5,825 bases of DNA from an uncultured Collinsella sp. (GTDB taxonomy: Bacteria > Actinomycetota > Coriobacteriia > Coriobacteriales > Coriobacteriaceae), in NCBI GenBank assembly GCA_934643435.1, contig CAKUCJ010000091.1, positions 1 through 5,825 on the forward strand, written 5' to 3'. Below the pieces are notes generated by a model. That model saw nothing but the letters and a program-made list of their open reading frames with translations. It searched no databases and was not told where the DNA came from. Shown piece after piece: positions 1 through 5,164 of this stretch. Numbering within the stretch: the first letter of the stretch is position 1; every line of letters starts with the position of its first letter. Made by a program: the position numbers and the translations under genes.

Positions 1-203
1 ACACTGACCTAAAAATGTGTTAGGTCTCAACACAGTTCGGCAGGCGGTATGAAATGTCGTCCCCAGCGGTGATAAACATCTTTACCGCAGATAATCGCCA
101 TATACGCTAAAACGTATTATCAAACACACCCCAAGTCAGAAACCCACCCCCAAACTTTTTCTCATGCTGGTGCAAGAGGGTCAGGTTACTTTGCTCCAAA
201 CGG
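1..203. other. Left-edge intergenic stretch with several short inverted repeats
   Basis: I see no gene in this stretch. It contains GACCTAA (6-12) / TTAGGTC (20-26), which overlaps TGTGTT (16-21) / AACACA (29-34). Further in are GCGGT (66-70) / ACCGC (84-88) and the palindrome ATACG-CTAAAA-CGTAT (104-119). Such a cluster fits a promoter/operator region of a gene beyond the left edge, but no convincing -35/-10 pair is visible. Confidence 0.4.
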
Positions 204-242
204 CAATGCCCCGCCCGCGCACAACACGCGGACGGGGCATTG
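204..242 (-). terminator. GC-rich hairpin ending the PTS cassette
   Basis: A hairpin begins 32 bases downstream of the GH4 stop. Arms CAATGCCCCG (204-213) and CGGGGCATTG (233-242) pair perfectly over 10 bp. After one C/A mismatch, five more pairs form (215-219 with 227-231), leaving a 7-base loop. The position and strength of the stem suggest it ends transcription of the operon. In minus sense it is followed by CCGTTTGGAG, which is a poor U-tract, so it may act as a weak or factor-assisted terminator or as a 3' stabilising stem. Confidence 0.7.
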
Positions 243-274
243 TTCAAGTTATGTGGCCAGCGGCACGGTCGCCA

Positions 275-1657
275 TTACTTAAGCTCGGGCCAGAAGTCCT
301 TGTTGGCCTCGATCATGTCGTCGAGAACTTCCTTGGCGACGTTCATCGAAGGCACGGTCTTGTTGAGCGTGAAAGCCTTGAGCGCCTTCTCGTAAGAGCC
401 CTCAATCGTAGCCTCGACCACGAGCTTCTCGGAGTTCAGCTGCTGCATCATGAGGCCCTGCTGGAACAGCGGGATGTTGTCGCGGCTGATGACCTCGGGG
501 CCGTTCTTGCCGATGTAGGCAGGCAGCTCGACCATGGCGTCGTAGGGCATGTTGGGGATAGCGCCCTTGTTCTCGCAAATGACCAGGAAGCGCTGCTTGG
601 TGTCGTTCTTCAGAGCGATAGCCAGGTCGGCAATCCAGTCGCCGTGGCTGCCCGCATAGAACGTGCTCTCGTCGATCTCGCCGGTCTTCTCGTAGTGGTC
701 GATGCCATCAAAGAGGTTCTTCTCACGCGTCTCCTCAACCTCATTCGCACGGGTGCGCTCGGGGTTGGAATGCTCGACGAACTCCTTCTGCTGCAGGTAG
801 TAGTTCAGATACGTGTTGGGCAGGTACTCCGGGAAGCACTCCATGATCTCGTACTCGCCCTTCCAGACGTAGTACCAGCTGCCCTTGGTGTGGCGGTTCT
901 GCTCGGGATGCTCGTCGGTGGTCTCCTCGGGCTTCTTGGACATCAGCGAGCCCATGCCCTTGAGGTACGAATCAGGCAGCAGAATCTCGTGCTCCTTGAT
1001 GTACTCGCGCAGCTGCGGGAGCACCTCCTCGCCCTTGTGGCGAATCGAGGTGAACCAACCAAAGTGGTTGAGGCCAAAGTAATCGTACTCAACATCCTTC
1101 TTGTCGATATCGAGCGCAGCACAAACCACGTCGATGATCGCGATCGGCATGTCGCAGATGTTGATGATGCGAGCGTTGGGACGCAGCACACGGCAGCCCT
1201 CGGACACGATGGCGGCAGGGTTGGAGTAGTTGAGAATCCAGTAGTCCTTCTTGGCGTACTTCTCAACGTCATCAATCAGCTCGACCATGGGGAAGATGGT
1301 GCGCATGCCGTAGGCAAGGCCGCCGCAGCCGCAGGTCTCCTGACCCACGCAGCCGTGACGCAGCGGAATCTTCTCGTCCTGCTCGCGCATGGCGTAGCCG
1401 CCCACGCGCATCTGGGCAAACACGAAGCTCGCGTCGGTAAAAGCCGTCTTTTTGTCGGTGGTCACCGTGAGCTTGATGTCCAGGCCGAGGTCCTCGTGCA
1501 AAATCCAGTCCACGAGCACGCCGATCTTGCGCTGGCGCTCCTCGTTGATGTCGTACAGACGAATCTCGTCAACGTCGAGCTCGTCCTTGCGCAGGGCGAT
1601 GGACTTGACGATGCCGGGGGTAAAGGTGGATCCGCCACCACACAGAGTAATGATCAT
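275..1657 (-). CDS. GH4 6-phospho-alpha-glucosidase (NAD+/metal-dependent; MalH/GlvA-like)
   Basis: This cytoplasmic enzyme should cleave the 6-phospho-alpha-glucosides delivered by the PTS (such as maltose 6'-phosphate or phosphorylated sucrose isomers) to glucose 6-phosphate and a hexose, by the unusual GH4 redox-elimination mechanism that needs NAD+ and a divalent metal. The 460-residue sequence has the N-terminal dinucleotide-binding motif CGGGSTFTPG (6-15), AQMRVGG (81-87), GQETCGCGG (105-113), NYSNPAAI (143-150), NICDMP (166-171) and GLNHFGW (195-201). Cys168 and His198 are the expected metal ligands, Asp169 the likely acid, and a Tyr at 262 or 263 the likely base. CDMP, as opposed to CN(V/I/A)P, is the published signature separating alpha- from beta-specific members. 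The length is slightly above the roughly 440 residues usual for the family. ATG 1657 is preceded by AAGGAG (1672-1667 in minus sense) with a 9-nt spacer, overlapping the end of the EIICB gene, so translation is coupled. Exact sugar specificity cannot be read from sequence. Confidence 0.94.
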   Translation of the reverse strand: MIITLCGGGSTFTPGIVKSIALRKDELDVDEIRLYDINEERQRKIGVLVDWILHEDLGLDIKLTVTTDKKTAFTDASFVFAQMRVGGYAMREQDEKIPLRHGCVGQETCGCGGLAYGMRTIFPMVELIDDVEKYAKKDYWILNYSNPAAIVSEGCRVLRPNARIINICDMPIAIIDVVCAALDIDKKDVEYDYFGLNHFGWFTSIRHKGEEVLPQLREYIKEHEILLPDSYLKGMGSLMSKKPEETTDEHPEQNRHTKGSWYYVWKGEYEIMECFPEYLPNTYLNYYLQQKEFVEHSNPERTRANEVEETREKNLFDGIDHYEKTGEIDESTFYAGSHGDWIADLAIALKNDTKQRFLVICENKGAIPNMPYDAMVELPAYIGKNGPEVISRDNIPLFQQGLMMQQLNSEKLVVEATIEGSYEKALKAFTLNKTVPSMNVAKEVLDDMIEANKDFWPELK

Positions 1658-1660
1658 TGT

Positions 1661-3277
1661 TTACTGCTCCTTCTCAATTGCGTTCTCGACCTTGTCGCGC
1701 ATCTCGGCGACCTTCATGCCAAAGATGATCTGGATATTGTTGCCGTTGCGGTTGATGCCGCTGTTGGGCACGTGGTTGATGAGGTTCTCATCGATGAGGT
1801 CCGGGTTCTTAACGTTCACGCGGAGACGCGTAAAGCAGTTCTCGAGCTCCTCGATGTTGTCCTTGCCGCCAAGACCGGCGACCAGGTCGGCAATGCCTGC
1901 ATCGACGCCCTCTGCGGGAGCTGCGGCAACAGCGCCCTGCTTCACCGCGACAGACGCGGCGGCCTCGCCCTCGGCAACGGACTCGGCGAGCTCGGACTCC
2001 TCCTCGCGACCAGGCGTGTGGAGGTTGAGCTTCTTAATAAGGAAGGTGAAGAGGAAGAAGTACAGAGCGGCGTTGACGACTCCAAGCACCAGCATAACCG
2101 GCCAGTTGGTCTTGTCGACACCGAGGACCAGGTTGGAAACCACGATGTTGATGATGCCGCCTGCAGTCGAAGCGGGCACGGAGAGGACCTTGAGCAGGAC
2201 CAGGAAGATGCCGGAAAGAACCGAGTGAACGACAAAGAGCACGGGAGCGGCAAAGACAAAGAGGAAGTCCATGGGCTCGGTGACACAGGAGAGCACGGCG
2301 GTGATGATCAGCGGGATGATAACGGCCTTGGTCTTATCCTTGTTCTGCTTGTAGGCAGTGAAGATAAAGGCGAGACCGATACCGATGTAGGGCCACAGGT
2401 TGTTGAAGGTATAGCTGTTGAAGTAGGTGCTATCGGAGAAGGGCTGGCCCGTCATTGCCATCTCGGCGACACGGATGGGATAGGCGCCGGCGATAACCTG
2501 ATCGCCCAGCGTAAGGGTGCCACCCACGTCGGAGAACTGGAACGGGGTGTAGATGAGGTGGTGCAGACCGGTGGGAACGAGCAGCTTGTTGAGCATGCCG
2601 TAGATAAACAGACCGATGTTGCCCGACTCCTTAATGATGCCGGCAACGGAGGAGATGGCACCCTGAACCGGAGGCCAAACGATGCAGAAGCCAGCGCCCA
2701 TGATCCAGGAGATGATGATCATGATCAGGAACGGGAAGCGAACGCCCGAGAACATCGAAAGGGCAATGGGGAATTGCTTGTTCGAGTACTTGTTGAACAC
2801 GGCACCGGTGATGCAACCAAGAATGATGCCGCCAAACACGCCGGTATCGAGCACCTGAATGCCCATAACGGTGCTCTGGCCGGTTCCGGTAAGGCCGAGC
2901 ATGCCGCTCGCTTCGGCAAGAGAGCCGGTGGCGTTGAGCACGATGTTGTTAGCCTGCAGGAACAGGAAGAACGACATCAGGGCGATCAGCGAAGCATGGC
3001 CCTTGTTCTTCTTTGCCATGGCGCCGGCGATGCCCACGCAGAACAGAATCGAGAGGTTGTTGATGATAAACATCAGCGACTGATAGACAACGGCGCCCAC
3101 AAGCTGGAACGGACCGGAGCCCAGCACGGGAATCATGGCGCAAATGGTCTTGTTGGTCAGAATGATGCCCACGATGAGCAGAATGCCGGCAACCGAGAGA
3201 TACATCATCGGCTGGACGATCGACTTCGCGAACACCTCCAACGGCGCTTTGAAATTGAACTTCTTTTTTGCGGTCAT
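1661..3277 (-). CDS. PTS transporter subunit EIICB, alpha-glucoside/maltose/glucose type
   Basis: This is the membrane permease of the PTS, which transports the sugar and phosphorylates it. The EIIC domain spans about residues 1-418, with many hydrophobic segments (for example 21-40, 68-86, 147-161, 180-201, 319-331, 338-365, 393-414). It contains LVPTGLHHLIYTPF (233-246) and VTEPMDF (332-338), the counterpart of the usual TEPxEF motif with Asp in place of Glu. A flexible Ala/Glu-rich linker (about 421-456) leads to a C-terminal EIIB domain (about 460-538). There, Cys481 in NCFTRLRV is the phosphorylation cysteine, with the conserved TRLR following. No EIIA domain is attached, which fits the separate EIIA gene. 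I chose ATG 3277 for its strong ribosome binding site; the open frame extends 9 codons further to 3304, but through that site. Substrate assignment to alpha-glucosides comes from the GH4 neighbour, not from the permease alone. Its stop lies 3 nt before the GH4 start. Confidence 0.93.
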   Translation of the reverse strand: MTAKKKFNFKAPLEVFAKSIVQPMMYLSVAGILLIVGIILTNKTICAMIPVLGSGPFQLVGAVVYQSLMFIINNLSILFCVGIAGAMAKKNKGHASLIALMSFFLFLQANNIVLNATGSLAEASGMLGLTGTGQSTVMGIQVLDTGVFGGIILGCITGAVFNKYSNKQFPIALSMFSGVRFPFLIMIIISWIMGAGFCIVWPPVQGAISSVAGIIKESGNIGLFIYGMLNKLLVPTGLHHLIYTPFQFSDVGGTLTLGDQVIAGAYPIRVAEMAMTGQPFSDSTYFNSYTFNNLWPYIGIGLAFIFTAYKQNKDKTKAVIIPLIITAVLSCVTEPMDFLFVFAAPVLFVVHSVLSGIFLVLLKVLSVPASTAGGIINIVVSNLVLGVDKTNWPVMLVLGVVNAALYFFLFTFLIKKLNLHTPGREEESELAESVAEGEAAASVAVKQGAVAAAPAEGVDAGIADLVAGLGGKDNIEELENCFTRLRVNVKNPDLIDENLINHVPNSGINRNGNNIQIIFGMKVAEMRDKVENAIEKEQ

Positions 3278-3284
3278 AGCGGTA

Positions 3285-3292
3285 CTCCCCTT
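3285..3292 (-). promoter_or_regulatory. Ribosome binding site of EIICB (decides start)
   Basis: AAGGGGAG in minus sense lies 7 nt before the ATG at 3277. A start at the more distant ATG (3304) would place this purine-rich site inside the coding region, so 3277 is preferred. Confidence 0.75.
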
Positions 3293-3314
3293 CCTTTTCC
3301 GCAAATTAAGACAG

Positions 3315-3371
3315 ATGTGCCCTGGACAAGACCGTGAGCCTTGCCTTATATCAATCGATGTGTGGGCACGT
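3315..3371 (-). promoter_or_regulatory. Nested stem-loop in the antiterminator-EIICB gap
   Basis: The 99-base gap between the antiterminator and EIICB (3278-3376) can fold as nested stems in minus-sense RNA. The outer stem is GTGCCC (3369-3364) with GGGCAC (3322-3317). Inside, GGCAAG pairs with CTTG-T-CC around a 9-nt loop. No U-tract follows, so simple termination is unlikely. RNA processing, translational control or a second regulator-binding site are possible. The surrounding GATTGATATAAGGCAAGG only vaguely recalls a RAT. Confidence 0.3.
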
Positions 3372-3376
3372 TATGC

Positions 3377-4231
3377 CTAGAGACCAGGTTCTCCAAGCAG
3401 GTTAACAATGTGATACGCGAGATAACTCTTCTCGGCATTGGAAACGACAACGTTATAGGTTGACGACAGGTGGGCGGCAATGGCATCTGTGCACGAAAAC
3501 GCAGCCGGGAATCTAGTTTCATCGATTCGGAACAGCGCGTCGTCATCGATTTGCCCGGCTTCGGGATCGAGCGCCCGCTGTGCGAAAAACTGCAGATGGC
3601 GGACGAAACGCTCATAGGGCAACGAGGTGTCGTCGAGGGTCGTGGCGTAGCGTTCAGAAACAATCGCGAGTACGTCGCGAACAAGCTGAACCGAGATAAT
3701 CAGACGGTCGGAGCGTTGCGGCATGGTGGCGTTGACGATATGCAGCGTAATAAAACCCTGCTCTTCTTCGCTCATCTGGATGCCCATATACTCCTTGACA
3801 ATCTGCAGCGCACGGCCCGCAAGCGCATACTCCTTGCGATAGAACTGCTGGATCTCGAGCAGCAACGGATTCTCACAGGAGACGCCCTTGCGCTCGCGCT
3901 CCAAAGCAAGGCCGATATGGTCTGCGAGAGCAATGAGAATCTTGTCGTTGATATCAACATTGAGCTCTCGACGGAGCATCTGAACAATGTCCTCGGCAAT
4001 CACGAGGTTGACGGTGGGGATGGACTCCAAAAGATGTGCCAAGCGGTCGATCGTACGCGAATCCTGAGAAGTGCCCTCCTGCAGCGCATAGGTCTTTTCG
4101 ACCGATGCTTCATCGATAGCGTCGCCGGCATGACGGCCAAAGCAGAGGCCTCGACCGATGACAATGAGCTCGGAGCCATCGTCCGAAGTGACCATTGCGA
4201 CGTTATTGTTGAAAACTCGCTTGATAACCAC
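3377..4231 (-). CDS. BglG/LicT-family transcriptional antiterminator (CAT-PRD1-PRD2)
   Basis: This is an RNA-binding antiterminator that would stabilise an antiterminator hairpin in a sugar-operon leader when its cognate PTS is active. From the GTG at 4231 it has 284 residues. The CAT RNA-binding domain (1-55) shows VFNNNV (N8-N10) and IGRGLCF (G26, R27, F31), aligning without gaps with my recollection of B. subtilis LicT. Both PTS-regulation domains are intact: PRD1 has His105 (ADHIGLAL) and His164 (ITLHIVNA), PRD2 has His212 (VRHLQFFAQR) and His274 (LAYHIVNLL). The spacings of 59, 48 and 62 residues equal those of LicT His100/159/207/269. The start is a choice among three in-frame GTG codons: 4243 and 4240 also work and bring the start closer to the EIIA stop, but 4231 matches LicT length exactly and has GGTGGG just upstream. 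The stop is TAG. Translation is probably coupled to EIIA. The expected regulatory scheme is inhibition by EIIB through PRD1 and activation by HPr through PRD2. Confidence 0.93.
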   Translation of the reverse strand: MVIKRVFNNNVAMVTSDDGSELIVIGRGLCFGRHAGDAIDEASVEKTYALQEGTSQDSRTIDRLAHLLESIPTVNLVIAEDIVQMLRRELNVDINDKILIALADHIGLALERERKGVSCENPLLLEIQQFYRKEYALAGRALQIVKEYMGIQMSEEEQGFITLHIVNATMPQRSDRLIISVQLVRDVLAIVSERYATTLDDTSLPYERFVRHLQFFAQRALDPEAGQIDDDALFRIDETRFPAAFSCTDAIAAHLSSTYNVVVSNAEKSYLAYHIVNLLGEPGL

Positions 4232-4249
4232 GGTACCCACCACAAGAAT

Positions 4250-4762
4250 TTACTCGGAAAGCCAGACGACAGGCTCTTTAACAGCAACAGGGCCGGAAGC
4301 ATGCTCACGAAGAGTCGACTTCTCCGAACGCTCGCACACGATAACGAAGACCGTGGGATCGAAGCCGGCGGCGCGGACCGCGTCGAAATCGACCTCGACG
4401 AGGGGCTGGCCCGCGTCGACATGGTCACCCTGAGCAACAAGCGCATGGAAGCCCTTGCCCTCAAGTTTAACAGTGTCGATTCCGATATGCAGCATCACCT
4501 GAGCAGAGCTGTCGTCGGACATGATGCCCAGCGCGTGCTCAGTCGGGAACAACGCCGCGACGGTGCCGGAAACAGGAGCGCACACCGTTCCCTCTTGGGG
4601 AACCACGGCAACGCCATCGCCCACGGCACGGCTGCTAAAAGCGGGATCGTTGGTTTTTTCTAGGTGAACAACCTCGCCGGAAACGGGAGCGAGGATTTCG
4701 AACTCGGAGGTTGCAGTCTTCTGCTCATCCGAACCGCCCATCAGGCGAGAAAAGAAACCCAT
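4250..4762 (-). CDS. PTS sugar transporter subunit IIA (glucose/Crr family)
   Basis: This is the soluble EIIA phosphocarrier of a phosphoenolpyruvate-dependent PTS: it accepts phosphate from HPr and passes it to the EIIB domain encoded two genes downstream. The 170-residue protein is about the usual size for a stand-alone EIIA-Glc. It shows the expected beta-sandwich landmarks: APVSGEVV (25-32), a second APVSGTV (62-68), FPTEHA with His76, and MLHIGIDTV with His92. By comparison with E. coli EIIA-Glc (His75/His90), His92 should be the phosphorylated residue and His76 its partner. I chose ATG 4762 because GAAGGGA (4778-4772 in minus sense) sits 9 nt upstream and MGFFSRL is a typical N-terminus. 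In-frame ATGs at 4780 and 4825 lack a good ribosome binding site and would lie within the structured leader. It is the first gene of the cassette; its TAA stop is only 6-18 nt from the antiterminator start. In organisms of this kind such an EIIA may also serve other EIICB proteins. Confidence 0.93.
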   Translation of the reverse strand: MGFFSRLMGGSDEQKTATSEFEILAPVSGEVVHLEKTNDPAFSSRAVGDGVAVVPQEGTVCAPVSGTVAALFPTEHALGIMSDDSSAQVMLHIGIDTVKLEGKGFHALVAQGDHVDAGQPLVEVDFDAVRAAGFDPTVFVIVCERSEKSTLREHASGPVAVKEPVVWLSE

Positions 4763-4787
4763 GGTGGCATGTCCCTTCATAAATATA

Positions 4788-4850
4788 GCCCAACCAAAAT
4801 CAAGCGAATGCGTCCATAGAGACACACCCGTTCAAAGACTTTGGTTAGGC
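4788..4850 (-). terminator. Candidate leader terminator upstream of EIIA, overlapping the RAT-like hairpin
   Basis: In minus-sense RNA, GCCTAACCAAA (4850-4840) pairs with TTTGGTTGGGC (4798-4788) over 11 bp with a single U-G wobble. The 41-nt loop holds a further 6-bp hairpin (TGTGTC / GACGCA with a wobble). The 3' arm is followed by TATATTTAT, which is AU-rich but not a clean U-run, and then by the EIIA ribosome binding site. Forming this stem uses up the TAACC arm of the upstream hairpin, so the two cannot coexist. Attenuation control is the natural reading, with moderate uncertainty. Confidence 0.35.
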
Positions 4851-4874
4851 CCACGTCCGAGGGACTCGGTAACC
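4843..4874 (-). promoter_or_regulatory. Candidate antiterminator (RAT-like) hairpin in the EIIA leader
   Basis: In minus-sense RNA, GGTTA (4874-4870) can pair with TAACC (4847-4843). Stacked inside is a 5-bp hairpin CCGAG-TCC-CTCGG (4869-4857), with an unpaired stretch ACGTGGGCC on the 3' side. A two-part stem of about 32 nt with an asymmetric internal loop recalls the targets of BglG/LicT proteins. The sequence does not match the classical RAT consensus (GGATTGTTACTG, loop, CAGGCAAAACC), so this is a structural proposal only. Its 3' arm is shared with the possible terminator at 4788-4850. Confidence 0.35.
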
Positions 4875-4899
4875 TTCCGCATTTCTTTTTACGGGGATT

Positions 4900-4931
4900 A
4901 TTGTAGGCAACAGCAAAGCCAGAATAGTCAT
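4900..4931 (-). promoter_or_regulatory. Weak candidate promoter for the PTS cassette
   Basis: TACAAT (4905-4900 in minus sense) is a good -10 candidate placed shortly before the structured leader. The best -35-like hexamer is ATGACT (4931-4926), with a 20-bp spacer that is longer than ideal, so it would need activation or an alternative. CATAAT (4935-4930) is another possible -10. I see no textbook promoter here. Confidence 0.2.
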
Positions 4932-4944
4932 TATGACCGGTGAG

Positions 4945-4974
4945 CGGTATTTATTCTTCGATAAACGGTATTTA
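4945..4974. repeat. Two CGGTATTTA direct repeats with 21-bp period (candidate operator)
   Basis: CGGTATTTA occurs at 4945-4953 and again at 4966-4974 on the plus strand. The starts are 21 bp apart, which is two helical turns, so both copies face the same side of the DNA. They lie just upstream of the candidate promoter of the PTS cassette. This spacing is typical of paired binding sites for a dimeric or cooperative regulator. The protein is unknown. Confidence 0.35.
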
Positions 4975-4979
4975 AGCGG

Positions 4980-5024
4980 CACTTAGGGACGTTCCTTTCC
5001 TGCCGACACCCAGGGACACTCCTT
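4980..5024. repeat. Tandem pair of degenerate intergenic repeat units (27-bp period)
   Basis: Unit 1 (4980-4997) and unit 2 (5007-5024) share 14 of 18 positions around the core AGGGAC..TCCTT, with starts 27 bp apart. They lie in non-coding sequence next to the large inverted repeat. The arrangement resembles dispersed REP-like intergenic elements, but dispersal cannot be seen from one window. Confidence 0.4.
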
Positions 5025-5036
5025 GCACCAATTGTG

Positions 5037-5103
5037 AGTTGCGGTGAAATAGGGACTGAAAAGCCGTTTGAAAGGCAAAAGCAGTCCGTATTCCACCGCA
5101 ACT
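5037..5103. repeat. Large imperfect inverted repeat (22-bp arms), MITE- or REP-like hairpin element
   Basis: The left arm (5037-5058, starting AGTTGCGGTG and ending GGGACTG) and right arm (5082-5103, starting CAGTCCG and ending CACCGCAACT) are reverse complements at 20 of 22 positions. The 23-base centre holds a small GCC/GGC stem flanked by A-runs (AAAA and AAAA on the plus strand, TTTT tracts in minus sense). It lies 61 bases downstream of the ferredoxin stop, so in minus-sense RNA it could also end or protect that transcript. No transposase is present and no clear target-site duplication flanks it. Confidence 0.7.
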
Positions 5104-5164
5104 TAGAGAAAGGATGCCGCCACCTGCCGGGAGGGACGGAGAAAAACTGATTGACGCTCCTGCA

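Noticed and set aside
943..1275. Second minus-strand frame of 110 codons inside the GH4 gene
   Set aside because: It is a frame-shifted shadow, rich in Ser, Arg and Thr, within an intact GH4 gene.
164..3337. Plus-strand open frame of 1057 codons antisense to EIICB and GH4
   Set aside because: It runs in register with the two real genes and exists only because they avoid TTA, CTA and TCA codons. Its translation is low-complexity (rich in V, L, D, G, H, N) with no recognisable domain, and both sense frames have unmistakable family motifs.
3470..4663. Plus-strand open frame of 397 codons antisense to the antiterminator and EIIA
   Set aside because: Same register effect. The minus strand carries complete PRD/CAT and EIIA domains with all key histidines.
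4895..4920. RAT-like sequence GGATTATTGTAGGCAACAGC followed by AAAGCC on the plus strand
   Set aside because: It can fold roughly like a LicT target (GG/CC, TT/AA and TTG/CAG pairs) but lies on the strand opposite to the operon, with no plus-strand gene to control. It also lacks the TTACTG segment. Probably chance.
4761..4943. Plus-strand 60-codon open frame in the EIIA leader region
   Set aside because: No ribosome binding site or family resemblance, and it overlaps the structured leader and EIIA start region.
5037..5103. Reading the inverted repeat as a tRNA, CRISPR repeat or complete insertion sequence
   Set aside because: There is one hairpin only, with no spacer-repeat pattern, no cloverleaf and no transposase frame.
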